Shown one piece after another: positions 22,246 to 34,630 of a stretch of DNA of 64,000 nt (position 1 is its first letter; each line of letters opens with the position of its first letter). Below the pieces are notes generated by a model. The model made no database searches and had not been told where the DNA came from. It saw nothing but the letters and a program-made list of their open reading frames with translations. Both the position numbers and the translations under genes were made by a program. The DNA is from Angiostrongylus vasorum (lineage: Eukaryota > Nematoda > Chromadorea > Rhabditida > Metastrongylidae): NCBI GenBank assembly GCA_018806985.1, contig JADANN010000290.1, positions 310,001-374,000 on the forward strand. The letters run 5' to 3'.

Positions 22246-25200
22246 GTGCGATAGTACTATCTCTCTCTTTCTCTGCAAGGTAACACCACCGAACGACTCG
22301 CCTTTTAAGAACCGAGCAGATCGGAAGCAGCTCTAAACAAGTGACTAGCTGACACATAGCGAAGGAATCCTTTTGCAATGCGACTTTCACTTGACATCAG
22401 TAGAAATCTTGTAGATGTTTGTAGTCGCATCGAGTCGATCAGAAGATTGAACAATGGCTGTGTACAATCTGGCCCTAAAGAAAGCGAAGGCGCTGAAACA
22501 TTAGCCGAATGGGAATTCTATAACAACCCAAGTGTAAGCTCATCATCGAAGAACGAGGCATTGGTTATTTTTTTATGTAGGTTAAGCGAAATTTGGTTTC
22601 AAAACAACTGGATTTGCAAACTGGTTGGCTAAGAAGGTTCAAGGATTGCCGTACTTCATTCACGACTCGGAAATTTGATATCTATTGGATATATATGCAT
22701 TAAATTTGATATATACTGGATATTATACTGGATATTCCACGGATCTCCCTCATATGAGGGATCTCGAGCCGGTTAGTCGCGAGGCTACGTGGCGCGTCTC
22801 CAGGTGGCGGATAGGGGGTTAATCGAGGACCAAATGCGACCTCTGCTCGCCTGAGACGCAGGTGGATCCAGGGGATGGACTCCCTGTTTCTGCAGCTCCG
22901 ATTTGGTACATGCTTTCTGTATTTACGAGGCGTATTCATGCACGCGTGTGTGGGTGCGTTGTAGTTTATGCGGATTGTATTCTACGAGTCAATTCGGCAA
23001 AAAGCCTACAATCAAGTGACAGGGAAGTATATGTGAGGCGGTAAGGAGTCGTCTACAACAAGTAAGCCCCATGTCAACATTGAGAGAGCCTGGCAAGCTA
23101 CCCATGAGTATACCCAGCCCCCCACGTTCAAAGCCCAGCAGGCTGTACGTGGGTATCAAAATGCTAAGTAAAGTAAAAAAAACGGGCCTCATTCCCCTGA
23201 CCCCGAAAGAGCTCCCAATTTCGCAGCGTTGGGTAGGACGAATACGGAGAGGCTGCTAAAATCTCAGGGCCAATGGAAGCTGCCTGGATCACGAAGAATT
23301 ATGGTGACGATCTGTACTTACAATGCACGTACGCTTGCATTCGAGTCCTCGATAGAAGACTTGCTCATGCAAGCAAGAAGAACAAGGTACGACGTCATCA
23401 GCCTGGCCGAGACGTGACGACACCACCCATCCAACGCCGTCTATAACATCGGAGAAGAACTGTTCCTCGGAAACCTGCGACAGTAGAGGAGTCGGCGGCG
23501 GCGACGTTCTCGTTAACACGAGTTTGTCCATGAACATCGATTCATTCGAACAGCTTACAACCCAAATCGGACGTTTACGACTAAAAAGATGTGGATCAAT
23601 ACCGCCTTTGACAATCTTCGTCGTTTATGCGCCGACATGGAACTATGACGAAGAAGAAGTCGAAGCGTTCTATAAGGGCTTGGAGAAGTTCTATAGAGAA
23701 GACCATACATTCTTCAAGGTCATCACTGGAGATTTCAATGCCAAGATTGCACCAAGGAGAACGTCTGAAGAACGTCAAATTGGGACCCACAAATTGGAAT
23801 GGAACGAACAGGGTGAGCGACTATCTGAGTTTATCATGGCGACCAAGACCATCCATGGTAACTCGCAATTCCAGAAGCCCCCACCCTCAATGCTGGGCGT
23901 GGGAGTCTCCCAATGGAGAGTACCATAACGAAATAAACCACATCATAGTAAATAGAAGGTTCTGCTCAAGCGATGTCGCTGTTGTCCCAAAATTTTACAC
24001 GGGATCAGGCCACCGTCTCCTTCGTGCTAGATTCTATTTCTGGTGGAAAGGAGAAAAAAGCCACTAAATTCAAAAACCGAAGTCCCAGAACCACCACAAA
24101 CTGGAACTTTTTCAATTCATTGGTCCGCTGCTGCGAAGTTGCCGTTGTCGATAACATCGACGAGGAATACGATCGGCTCATTCAATATCTTCACGTTAGC
24201 GCTATGAAAGCTGAAAGTTGGAAAGTCACCAAGAGACGTCTGTCTCCAGAAACAGCTGTCGAGCTGATACGCCAGCGTGGAATCGCACGAGCTACAGGCA
24301 ACCGCGAACTAACGTCCGAACTTGCAAAACAATGCAAACAGGCGATAAAAGACGATCTTAAAGAGAGAAGAGCAGCAGTAATGGTCGAAGCTGCAGAGGC
24401 TGGGAAAAGCATTCGAAGACCAAGATGATTGATTGCACTCCGATGCACAGACGGCACAGTTACAACGTCCAGAAAGGCAATGGAGAAAATCATTCACGAA
24501 TACTATTCAGGTCTCCTCGATAGCCACGTCCATTTTCAGTCATATGAAATAAAGAAGGGTGGTTATGTTGTACCACCAGTTCTCCCTTCCGAAATCCGAC
24601 ATGCCATTTCGTCGGTGAAAAAATCGAACAGTACCAGATTTGCACAGGATAAGGTCTGAACACCTGAAGAACCTACCGCAAGTCCTCACAAACACACTGG
24701 CACGGCTCTTCACACGTTACCTCTCTGAATGCAAGGTCCGTACTCAGTGGAAGACCAGCAAGACCGTGTTATTGTTCAAGAAGGGTGACCTACATGATAT
24801 CGACAACTATCGCCCAGTCTGCTTGCTGTCTGTCGTCTACAAACTTTTCACTCGAGTCATCCTAAGCAGGATTGACAGAACACTGGACGAAGGACAGCCA
24901 TGTAAGCAAGCAGGGTTTTGGAAACGATTTAGTACGATGGACCACATCCACGCCATAACAAGGCTCACTGAATTGTCGCGAGACTACAAAAGACCACTCT
25001 GTCTCACTTTCACCGATTTACAGAGAACGTCAAAAGAGGGGTTAGGCAAGGCGATACCATCTCGCCAAAATTATTTACCGCCACCCTCCAGAACGTCATG
25101 CGAATACTGGAGTGGGATAATATGGGAGTGAAAATCGATGGTCGGTAGTTACTTCATCTTCGTTTTGCTGATGACATCACCCTTATAACACCAAACATTA

Positions 25201-28200
25201 GCCAAGCGGAGCGTACGCTTGTCGACTTTGATAAAGCCTGTGGAAAGATTGATCTTCGACTAAATCTCACAAAAACGATGTTCATGAAGAACGGATTGGT
25301 TTCGCATGCCCCATTCACGCTCAGCGGAACGAATATCTCCGAATGCTCCAGTTATGACTATCTAAGTTGGGAAATCAATATGATGAACGACTTAGCTCCA
25401 GAGCGGAGCAGAAGGGAACGATCGGCTTGAAGAGTTTTCAAGAGCATCGAGGATGTAGCGAAGAGAACGAAGAACGCCCGACTTTACCCACCTTTTAGAC
25501 TCAATGGTACTTCCTGCCCTAACGTGTGCGTTAGAAACCTGGTCGCTGCGTAAGCAGGATGAAAGATCACTCAGTGTTATCGAACGCGCAGTCGAAAGGA
25601 CGGTGCTAGGAGTATGCCGTTTCACACAAGTAAGGGATGGGATCCGAAGCTCCGACCTGCGTCAACGATCAAAAATCAAGGGTGCCGTTCTTGTACGTCA
25701 AACAATCGAAGATAAGGTGAGCCGGGACGTAATGCATATGAATGACAACTGATGGACAAGAGCCGTTAGTGACTGGATTCCTCGGGATGCCAAACGCACC
25801 GCATGAAGACCACCGACCCGATGGTCCGAGTTTTTCACGAAGAGCCTAGAAGAAAAGATATGATGCTCGACGAGTTCCTAGAGCTGAGCAGAACCCACTG
25901 GGCTACTCTTGCACGCGACAGGGGAAAAAATGGAAGATTTACTGCCGCCCACTCGAGTCACTCGACGATCAACGGGACTACAGGTGACAGGTGACTGGAT
26001 ATTATGCACGAATGAATACACATATACACGAATATGCTGCGAAAACCCAAGACTCGGACGTTTTTTGTTTTGTGTAGGTCTGCGATAACTAGAAGGGTTG
26101 CTATGCTATGTTTTTTTGTCCTTTAAGTAGATAGTCTTATAGGAATATTATGAGCTTAGGTTTAGTATTAGCAGAATTAGAAGCTTCTGGCAGGCTTTAG
26201 CCAGAATCAGATTTCTTTGAATTAATCTGGATGGAAAGCTAGATGACATCATCTTATTACAAAGATGAATTTATTTCGACTATTAATCATTCACTTAGTA
26301 GTTCAGTTAGTTCGCAACGACTGACTATTTTTTTCTTGTTGGCACAAATTTTCATTAAGGGCTAAATTTTTTGTCTAATCTGCCTAATCTGTTAGGCGAA
26401 TTGGGTTTCCATTAGAATGCAGATACACAGAAACCGTTCAGATTTTCATGTTGTCATTCTCGTTTGACGTTTTTTTTTGTGTTTAATAATTACATTGATC
26501 TGGTATGTCGGATGTGCCTGTGCCAGTGTTGCACCGGCTGGTGTCTGATCATTAGATAATCGCACCGTTATCATAGAAATCACCAGCCTTATCACTTCTC
26601 TATGAAATTGTTGAAGCTGTTCTTCTCGTTCTCCATTGTTTCGACTGGGTTATGTTCCCCGTGTATGTACTCTTTCTAACCAGTAGACTAAACCGCTCGC
26701 CTAAGTGCCGGCTCTAATTGGAAGCGGCTATGCGTTGTCCTCATTATTTAAACATTGTCAGATCGGGGACCTCTAATCCATTTCTCACTGATTTCAGCGG
26801 TTTCGCCTTCTTTTTCTCGATTTATTTCAAAGCTTTTCTAGCAAATTGTTCAATTAGTTCTGTATTCAGTGTAACCTGGATACTATAATGGTTATCGTCG
26901 GCAATAGTTTCATGAAAGATGTGTAGAGAAAAGGATGGAAGATTGCGGACTACTCTTCATTAGACTCTAAAAAATACTTCAAAAGTGCTACTCGGCTCTG
27001 CACGCAATATTTGCCTAGTTGTCCCTACCAGTACCCCCCTAATTACTGCCCGAAGCGAAATGACGCGTGATGACATCGTCGACGAAAAGTATTATCAGAA
27101 ATTCGTAGTTTTTCCTATTAACTAAAAAGCGGAAACGGGAAGAGAAATATACCTCTGAAGAGATTTAATCGTCAATATTAACGAAGTTTGCGAAAATTTC
27201 CATAGAAAGTAGAGCTAAAAGTAATACTTTACCCATGGAAGCACTACTCTACCATCTGCACAAAAAAGAACATCGAAACATCGAAAGTTGCGGCAGCACA
27301 CATTTAGAAAGTGTCCGGAGTCTTTCTTTATAACGATGTTCGCTCTTCATTACACTAAAAGCAGTGAAGAATGGATTCACATGCAACATTATGTGTGTTG
27401 ATGGCAGAGAAAAAGCAGCGCAACTAACGAATTCTTCAAGTCGGTGTGATTACGGGACGAGTTGTCCCACGCAATAACTCGGCCACCTGGACTACTTGCG
27501 ATTTGGTCGACATCGCTGGAAATGCAAGCAAAATTCCCATTGGTTCTCGATACAGTATGAAGCCAAATTTTATCCAATATTATTTAATTGAAACCAATAA
27601 TGTTTTATTTTTTTTCGTAATTGAATTTGTAGCGATGTTTACATTTGAGACAAATTTGTAGTAACGATGATTTTTGGACAACTTTTTAATAGATCTCCTC
27701 CTGTAGAAAATACTCGAAATTCATTTTATTCGTACTCTGATCTGCACGGTTTCACTGTGAGCGACTATCGACATCGGTAGCACAAGCAGTAAAGCATTCG
27801 ACGTTGACTAATCTTTTGGGATTGAGCCATGCATTCGGGTCCATTCGTGGCATCATAGAGGTCATTGAGTGCATATTTGGCCTACAAAATAACTTGCGGG
27901 TGTCTACTGATTCTTCAAGTCAGTGTGTTCATACTCCAAGACAACTCTTGTAACTGGTATTTGCTGACACCGAAGCCTGGAAGGCTTAGTTAGCCCTTCA
28001 GCGCCAGATGCAACCAATGATGTGTTAATGGAATAACAGCGATTTTTTACAAGAACAAACTACTTTTTTTTGTGAATCGGCGGTTACGCCACTACTATTA
28101 CGATATTTCAGATTAATCGTCTACGTACCGTCCTCAACGAGACGGTCGAAATCCACGGGAAAGGGAATTTCCCCACAATCTCTGCTCGTCTCATCGACAT

Positions 28201-31173
28201 CATTTCATGCGTTCGAGAAAAACTCAGGTGAACATTTATCTCATTTCTATTTTTTACAGTGGATGATATCGTTGCCTGATATTAGCAAATATCAAATATT
28301 TTCCGCTTAGACATTGGGACTCGTAAGTATGTCTATACACAATAAATTTTGCGCTTCATCAACCTTTCTTGGAAATGTCGTCGTCGTCGTCGTCGTCGTC
28401 GTCATTATTTGGAATTTCGTGGTCGCCGGTATTAGCAGGGAAATGACATTTTTTAGATGTTGTGAAGGCATTGCAGAAGAAAAGAGCCTAATGGTTTTAG
28501 ACGTTAGTTGTATTTTGTTGTGACCAGACAACGAAAACAATTAGAAGAATGGTTTTGTCTTTCATCAAAAGGTGTGGACGAGACGGAGGGGCTACAGCGA
28601 TGCAACATGTCTCATATTCTGATGACGATCTGGTGAATTCCATCTTAAACTTCTCCATTTCTGATGACAAAGTGATGTATGGGTAACCGATACGGAAGAA
28701 CATTGGCATCTTCGATACTGGTTAAGGCTCCTCATAGTGAAGAAAGAGATCGTAAATAAAGCAGAAAATGGGCTAATTTTCCGCTGCTTGAAAGATCGCA
28801 GATTGGGAATTGGCACGCCATTCGAAGGCAGCTACATTAGTGTCTAGTAAATTTCATCTGCTTTAATATTTGTGGTTCTTGTGAACCTCCAGATTTAGTT
28901 CCTTCATTTCTCCATCTGTTCAATCAATGATACCAGCTCATATATGTATGTTAACGAAGTCACCATAAATGCTGGCAACAGCAAGAAAGGATAGAGAATA
29001 AATAGGCGTTCGGCAATGACCAATCCCCTAAAGAAGCGCAATGCATTCGACTTCATTCGTAGTGTCATGGAGATGAGTGAACCCATAGCTGGCGAATGCG
29101 CGAATGCAATTACTTGTATGACATACCGATGAAGCAAGTCAGTGTTTTTTTTTACCCTGCCAGAAAAGTTTAGTGCTAATTTGCCAACTCCGGAAGGATG
29201 GAGGGCTTGGTTTGCCCGTGGTGTCGGATCGAAGCAACGACCTTGTATGTATTGGATGGCACTTCTAACCATTTCGCCTCACGCGTCCTAACGGGGGAAA
29301 AATAAACAAAAATCAACCAAAAACAAACCTCCATGTTTTAGGGTTAAAGTGAGGCGCCATTGTTCCACCCAATAAAAAACTGGCATTCATTTAAAAGTGG
29401 TATATGGCTGTGCTTCCATTTATCAAAGTGGTTTGACGATTAGAACTAGAAGTCTTCTACGGCTTATATGATCTCTACGGCATATTAAATCTTAAACGAT
29501 ACACAAAACTGTATTAGCTCTTCAGTGAATATTGGATGCAATTTGTTCCACCAATTAAATAGAGTAAACGTTTTAGGCAAGCTGGTATGCCACCGAAATC
29601 GGTGAAACTAAATGGTGGTGCCGCATCTCATGTGGCCTCCGCTGATGATTTCTCATATGCTGATCTGGATCTCATATTTCCTATGGAAGTGGAAAACTCG
29701 GACAGTTTTGACAAAGTACGGCCGAACATTGTGATCTCCGAGTTTGTTTCACTAATGTTTTAAGCTTTTTCTAAATATCACACTTATCTCATTGGAATCG
29801 CAACGTTTTTCTTGAAGGTTCTAGAACTCTCTAGCTCAAGGGAGCGTTCTAGAACTTGATCGTAGATTTTGCGCTTATTTCCAACTGTTTTTTATCTGTT
29901 GCTTAGCTCGGTTTCTGCAACTGTGACGCAGTTTAAGAAAGAGGACATAAGGACCTTCTTTATTCTAAATATCTGGTAAGAAAAAACTAAAAACATTAAC
30001 ACAGTAGTATTGAAAGATTTTAAATGATTAAATGTAATATTTTGCACGACTTCAGTTGCTGAACATCCTGGAAACTATATCGATGATGTTTGCAGGTTCG
30101 CGAAGCAGTGTTCGATACTATTATGGACATGATGCCATCCGCAAACAAATCGAAAATTAACGCTGACACCGTAAAAGATGTATATATTGGAAAAATGGTC
30201 AAGGTTCGTGGGATATCCATAGCATCTTACAACTTTGTTACTGCATAGATGTAGTTTGCTCACATGGCACCTGGTTTGTGTTCACCAAGTGAAATATCGG
30301 TGGAGTTCGGGTGCTAACCGTGTAACGGTACTAGCAGGTTGAATATTCGAATATGGCTCCTATCATGGTTCAACTCTAAGAGAAATCGTTCATACTCTAA
30401 AATCGTAACTCGTTTACCTACAGGTGTCTGGTGATGATGACCGTTGGTCTCTTTTCTCTCTGCACAATGACTTCGGTAGATGTATTGAGCTGAAATTCGT
30501 CGATAAGATGCGACGTCAGTTCGAATTCTCCGTAGACTCGTTCCAAATCACTCTTGATTCGTTACTGGACGACTTCAACAATCAAGAGCCTAAGATCTAT
30601 ATAGAAAGCGTGTTTGGTGATGTACATCAGGCCATGGCTCATCTACAAGAGCGATTAATCGACACACGTCGACCGGAAGAAATTCGTGGTGGTGGTCTAC
30701 TTAAATATTGTCATTTACTTACAAGAGGCTATAAAGCGGCTAGGCCATCAAAATGTCGACAACTAGAAAGATATATGTGCTCTCGTTTCTTCATTGATTT
30801 TCCCGATGTGGTTAGTCAAGAGCAGAAGCTACGGAACTATCTCGACAATCACTTCGGCTCGAACAATGATCAGTGGTCGAGTTCTGGTGATGAAACGGAT
30901 TCGGAAGCGTCGATGAGTATGGCACCATCGACGATTTTAGCCCAAGGTCAAGCTAAGTACGACTTCTTAATGCTCCTACATCGTGTTGTTAGCGAGAGTA
31001 CCGTGTGTTTGATGAGCCATGAACGGCGTCAGACTTTGGTGATGATCGACCGACTCGCCTTTCAGGTTTCGCTGAACATTTACAATCCACAGAGCACTGT
31101 TGCTGGACACATTCCACGAACGACGCTCTTCTACCTCCCACGCAACACGACACAATGGATTCCCGTTGTATGA
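22189..31173 (+). CDS. tent-5: TENT5 (FAM46) family non-canonical poly(A) polymerase, five coding exons
   Basis: Members of this family add 3' poly(A) tails to mRNAs, with a preference for transcripts of secreted proteins. Joining 22189-22245, 28112-28227, 29577-29715, 30096-30203 and 30424-31173 gives 389 residues in one continuous frame, close to vertebrate TENT5C/D. Visible landmarks: an LT..Q(I)NRL start and HGKGNFPT near residues 14-43; nucleotidyltransferase motif LNGGAASH (69-76) followed by DLD at 87-89, the metal-binding aspartates; then IELKFVD (161-167), whose Glu162 fits the third catalytic acid; then [13 protein letters not shown]. Every junction has GT/AG ends and compatible phase. 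The start chosen is the ATG ATG pair at 22189/22192; an in-frame upstream extension is possible. The first intron (5.9 kb) holds an RTE LINE. Family assignment is firm; the exact N-terminus is not. Confidence 0.93.
22471..22506 (+). ncRNA. Hammerhead-like motif near TENT5 exon 1 (decayed core)
   Basis: GGCC, CTAAAGA, bulged A, perfect stem AGCG/CGCT, GAAAC, ATT, AGCC. The inner stem differs in sequence from the other copies yet still pairs. Core G5 is A. Lies in TENT5 intron 1. Confidence 0.28.
22737..25993 (+). mobile_element. RTE-clade LINE, nearly full length, defective, in TENT5 intron 1
   Basis: It starts at the CATATGAGGG-containing 5' region and ends in a GGTGAC-type repeat. The 10-bp duplication ACTGGATATT occurs at 22727-22736 and 25994-26003. 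The single ORF can be followed through frameshifts and stops: apurinic endonuclease (ICTYNARTL near 23309, GDFNAKI near 23730), a linker, then reverse transcriptase ([15 protein letters not shown] near 24808, LRFADD near 25158) and the C-terminal GRPPTRWS-like region. An internal deletion near 25023 removes the first RT catalytic Asp region up to the GVRQGDTIS motif. Endonuclease residues are also altered (NEINHI for NEIDHI; SGHRLL for SDHRLL). Sense orientation relative to TENT5. Dead copy. Confidence 0.9.
26006..27789. other. TENT5 intron 1, no further element recognised
   Basis: Between the RTE copy and the SINE1 at 27790 I see no exon, repeat-family copy or RNA gene. Confidence 0.5.
27790..28020 (-). 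mobile_element. SINE1 retroposon just upstream of TENT5 exon 2
   Basis: Reverse copy: AAAGCATTCGACGTTGACTA, then TTCATACTCCAAGACAACTC, ending near CAGCGCCAGATGCAACC. Lies in intron 1, about 90 bp before the exon 2 acceptor. Confidence 0.72.
28112..28227 (+). CDS. tent-5: TENT5 exon 2
   Basis: Acceptor ATTTCAG ends at 28111 and donor GTGAAC starts at 28228. It encodes 38 codons plus two bases, including the HGKGNFPT family signature (residues 36-43 of the model). It enters in phase 0 and leaves after two bases of an arginine codon. A SINE1 copy ends about 90 bp upstream, inside the preceding intron. Confidence 0.9.
28376..28403. repeat. TCG triplet microsatellite in TENT5 intron 2
   Basis: About nine TCG/GTC units. 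It is the second such array in the same gene, 150 bp downstream of exon 2, and lies between exons with no splice signal around it. Confidence 0.8.
28998..29288 (-). mobile_element. SINE1 retroposon in TENT5 intron 2
   Basis: Reverse copy: GAATAAATAGGCGTTCGGCA, GCCAACTCCGGAAGGATGGA, ending CCATTTCGCCTCACGCGTCC. Confidence 0.82.
29577..29715 (+). CDS. tent-5: TENT5 exon 3, catalytic Asp motif
   Basis: Acceptor TTTTAG ends at 29576 and donor GTACGG starts at 29716. The exon completes the split arginine codon and carries LNGGAASH followed by YADLDLIF, the GG..DxD metal-binding signature of the nucleotidyltransferase fold. The spacing between GG and DLD (14 residues) fits the family. It leaves in phase 0. 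Confidence 0.93.
30096..30203 (+). CDS. tent-5: TENT5 exon 4
   Basis: Acceptor TTTGCAG ends at 30095 and donor GTTCGT starts at 30204. Exactly 36 codons, phase 0 at both ends. Residues [15 protein letters not shown] and DVYIGKMVK align by eye with the segment preceding the D/S-D-RWSL motif in TENT5 proteins. Confidence 0.92.
30424..31173 (+). CDS. tent-5: TENT5 terminal exon
   Basis: Acceptor CTACAG ends at 30423; the frame is open for 249 codons to TGA at 31171-31173. It contains [28 protein letters not shown] (third catalytic acid and the most conserved family block), [15 protein letters not shown], and the C-terminal region with CSRFFIDFP. An acidic/serine-rich linker (near [12 protein letters not shown]) interrupts the conserved part. 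The first codon is GTG (Val), internal to the spliced message. Confidence 0.96.
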   Translation: MSGDDDRWSLFSLHNDFGRCIELKFVDKMRRQFEFSVDSFQITLDSLLDDFNNQEPKIYIESVFGDVHQAMAHLQERLIDTRRPEEIRGGGLLKYCHLLTRGYKAARPSKCRQLERYMCSRFFIDFPDVVSQEQKLRNYLDNHFGSNNDQWSSSGDETDSEASMSMAPSTILAQGQAKYDFLMLLHRVVSESTVCLMSHERRQTLVMIDRLAFQVSLNIYNPQSTVAGHIPRTTLFYLPRNTTQWIPVV

Positions 31174-32405
31174 AGAGAATATCATCGTAGTATTAATAGT
31201 CTAATAACATAGTAATAATAGTAACAATAGTAATGACAATACTAATTATTTTGACATAGTAACCAATGGCGCACGTCGGTGCAATCGGCTGAAATAGCGC
31301 TCAGATGCATCTGGCGCGCGCCACGCTATTGTCATCATCGATTTGTTAGGAGATCAAATTACGCAGTAGAATGTCGCGCCTTTGGTTCTTGGATTCTCTA
31401 GTTTGTGGGCGCTGTATAGTTCTCAGTTGATGAGCATACACAGTTCGTTGTATTGTGCCTCTACCGAGTTCTCGACCCCTCCCGTCATAGTGCTAATTCG
31501 AGTACACCGATATGTCACTTTTTCTGTTGAGAATACTAATTTACTCCATAATTTATTTATTTTGATATTTTCTATACATATATACACAAGCCAATGTATA
31601 TTTCTCTATCGGCACCCACCCACACAAACACACACACACACACATACACATCTGATTTCCTGATGTTTTGTTTGTGCTTATCTTAGCGTCTCGGCTAGAG
31701 TATGTAGGTAACGTCAGTTCGCGTTGAAGATGATCGATGTATGTCATAACAAACAACACCAACCCATACTGGTGATGTCTCTTTCGTGCTTCATATCGTC
31801 CATTCATGACAGAAAATGTCAAATGATTCGTTATGATTACTGTTATGTCGTTGTGAGATTCTTATTCGTGTTTCTCGTTATTAGTGACTACAACTAGAGT
31901 TTCGACATATATCAGAAACAAACTATGTGATGTACAAAACGCGTGTAAAGCTCACTGGCGTAGTCATATGACCAAGTGATAGCATTTTTTCCGGTATAGA
32001 TGATTTCGGGAATGTTTATATCTTTCTGGTTCAGTACTGTTTTTTTTTCTCCCTCTTCTTTTCTTTTACATCCTTCATTCTTAAGCAGTTTCTATTTTAC
32101 TTGCTCTTGCCATTCGGCGGCATTTCGCTGTAGATGTTCTACTATCAGACGAGTGCCATCTAGCACGAGTGGCCGAATGTCGCCGATTTCACATCTTCTC
32201 TGAAGGAATGATTTTGGGTTGGGTTGTTGACGTGTACCATTGAATCGTGCTAGGATTCAGAGCGTCAGGACAATATTGTATAGTGGTTTATGTACAAAAC
32301 AAAACACTTCTCTAGTGTTCATCGCGGGACGTCGTAGCTTTTCTATATTGTTTATTGTTGAAAAATAACGAAAAAACACTACTGTTGTAAGCTAAGTGGA
32401 ATAAA
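31174..32405 (+). other. Probable TENT5 3' untranslated region
   Basis: No coding exon is visible after the TGA at 31173. The stretch is T-rich, contains a short CA array (31618-31644), and the first canonical AATAAA downstream is at 32400-32405, just before the RTE fragment. A roughly 1.2-kb 3' UTR would fit, but the cleavage site is inferred only. Confidence 0.4.
31618..31648. repeat. CA dinucleotide microsatellite
   Basis: Short run of CA repeats with one interruption, inside the presumed TENT5 3' UTR. Confidence 0.75.
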
Positions 32406-32449
32406 CGATTGTGACTATTGAGTATTCTGTGTCAGAAGCACGAAATAGG

Positions 32450-33668
32450 GCAGACACCCGTTCGTGGACATTGGATCGTCTCCAAAGATCGCTATCATCT
32501 GCCCTTTGTCTTAACATGTTTCGACTACGAGAAATCGTTTGACAGCGTCGAAACGAATGCAGTCCTATCAACGCTCGTTGACCAAGGAGTGGAGCCGCCC
32601 TAGATACGAACACTAGCAAACTGTTATCAGAAAAAGCACAAATAAACAGCCTTTTAACCGAACTTTACCCACAGAAAGAGGAGTTCGAGAAGGCCACTCA
32701 ATATCTCCAAAGTTGTTTACCACTGCTCTGCAGTGGATAATTAAGTCACTCGATTGGGACAAGAAGGGCATACGCATTGAGAGAAAATTCTTATTAAATC
32801 TTTGTATCGCGGATGGTATCGCAATTTTTTTCGAGGAGTACAACTGAAGCAGAGGCGATGCTCAGTTAAATCAACGAAGCAGGAAAAGTATTTCACTCTG
32901 CATAAAACGGAAGAAGACCGTGTTCAAAAAAAAGTCCGTGGTGTGAAACTGAGCAAATCGAACTAGATTGTTTTCCGATTACACAGGCCACCTCGTTCGT
33001 GTAACCTGGACATTCAATGAACATGGAGAATAACACGAAGGAGAAATTAAACCGAAGAAGGCGAGAAGCATGGTTCAAAATTCGGCCACTTGAAGTGGCC
33101 CGCCAACCAACAACGGACCCAGAACGCTTACCTTCTCGATTCAACAGCCCTACTAATGTCCTACTACACAGGCTGATACTTCAACCACGTAAAGAAATCT
33201 AGGCACTATCCACAGAGCGCTTGAACGATTTCTTCTGAAATTTAACCCGCACTCACAAAGTCTAGCTGGAATACACAGCTCAGACCTCCGAAACCCCTCT
33301 CATCTTAAGGGATCTAAGAGAGTCTACATTGAGAGCGAAACACATATGGGCCAGTCACTTAATACGACGTGCGGATGACAGATGCACGAGAAAAACAGTG
33401 CAGTGGATTCAAAGAGAATGCAAGAATCCTCTTGGAAGACCACCCAAACGATGGCCGGACGTGTTAGTGGCTAACGTCAACCTTCTGCATTCCAACTGGA
33501 AACGATTTTAGGAATTGGAAATGGACCTCGCGGACGTCACCATATTCATTATAGAAAACCGCGATGGAGGACGATAGCGTGAGAGAGGAACGAATGGAAA
33601 TTATACTGGCGCCAGCACAACTACTGATGATGGGCCATCTAAGTATCCAAGTAGCTAAGTAAGTAACA
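32450..33668 (+). mobile_element. RTE-clade LINE fragment, second lineage, with AAGT 3' tail
   Basis: Starts in the RT palm (LTCFDYEKSFDSVE at about 32513-32555; the DYEKAFDSVE motif is typical of RTE) and runs through heavily broken frames to LGRPPKRWPDVL (33434) and a tail ending CTAAGTAAGTAA (33653-33664). More diverged from the other RTE pieces than they are from each other. Its last 45 bp match the tail of the SINE2 family. Confidence 0.8.
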
Positions 33669-34252
33669 GCCTGTAGTCTCATTGTTGATGGTTAAACTTA
33701 AGCCTAATATGATATCTTGAGGCTATCTAATTCGAACGAAACACATTCAAACCAAGGGTTAGGTACTGTTTTTCTTGCATGTGATTTTATTGGCTAGGAG
33801 CGCGGAACGAACAGTGGTAGAGATGCAATACCACGCAGAAAGCCTGTGGTTGGGCTTCGCATTGGTCGAATATCTCCACTTGTGGAATTGGTAAGACACT
33901 TCTTTAGTACTGCTCCCATTGATAAACTGAGAACGCCCTCGCAGTTCAAGGGGAATTGAGTTGACCGACATTAAACGGCGTTCACAAAGATGAACGAAGA
34001 AATTTCTCAGTGGGCACCTGAACCCACACACAAATCCGAAGACCTTCATGGATCACTGTTCCGAGGAAATTAATCGAATGAAAGCGGTACCCAGATAATG
34101 AGCGATGTCCGGACGTGTCACAAATAATCTCATTTGCTAATCTTCAACTAATTTTGATGGATGTGAAACAAAGGAAAACGCTAAAGTTTCACTTGTCGCC
34201 TTATTGATGTTGCTTGATTGATTGTGAAGCTGTCGAGAAATACAGTTGTAAC

Positions 34253-34630
34253 TTGGATACTTGGAAGGTCCGTCCTCACTGGTGGTACGGAACTCGGCAT
34301 ATTCTCCATTTTTCGGAGTTTTGGTGATTTAGCCATTGTATTTCCCTGGAGTCCCGAGGTCAGCTTGGCCAAAGTCTGCACCAGGTTGTCATCAATAGAG
34401 GCGGTTGCCGCCCTTGTAAATCAGAGAGAGATTTGCCACAATACGACTAATTTAATAACATGACGAAGGTGGATCCTGTTATTGATTTACTTTTAGATAG
34501 GCTTTCTGTTGGGAACGCCGGACTCTTTCTCAGCTTAAGAAAACCTGCCGAGGGGACGGACCGCTGTACCTCTCAGCCTGGCACTCAGGAACACCTCCCA
34601 GTTACGATGAGGCGGTAAACCGTTGGAAGG
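34253..34630 (-). mobile_element. SINE2 retroposon
   Basis: Flanking duplication AATACAGTTGTAAC (34239-34252) and AATATAGTTGTAAC (34631-34644), one mismatch in 14. Confidence 0.88.

Noticed and set aside
23071..23259. 62-codon frame at the 5' end of the RTE copy
   Set aside because: Lies in the RTE 5' region and has no gene-like support.
33759..34049. 96-codon minus-strand frame with protein-like composition
   Set aside because: No motif, splice site or family match seen; sits between an RTE remnant and a SINE2 copy.
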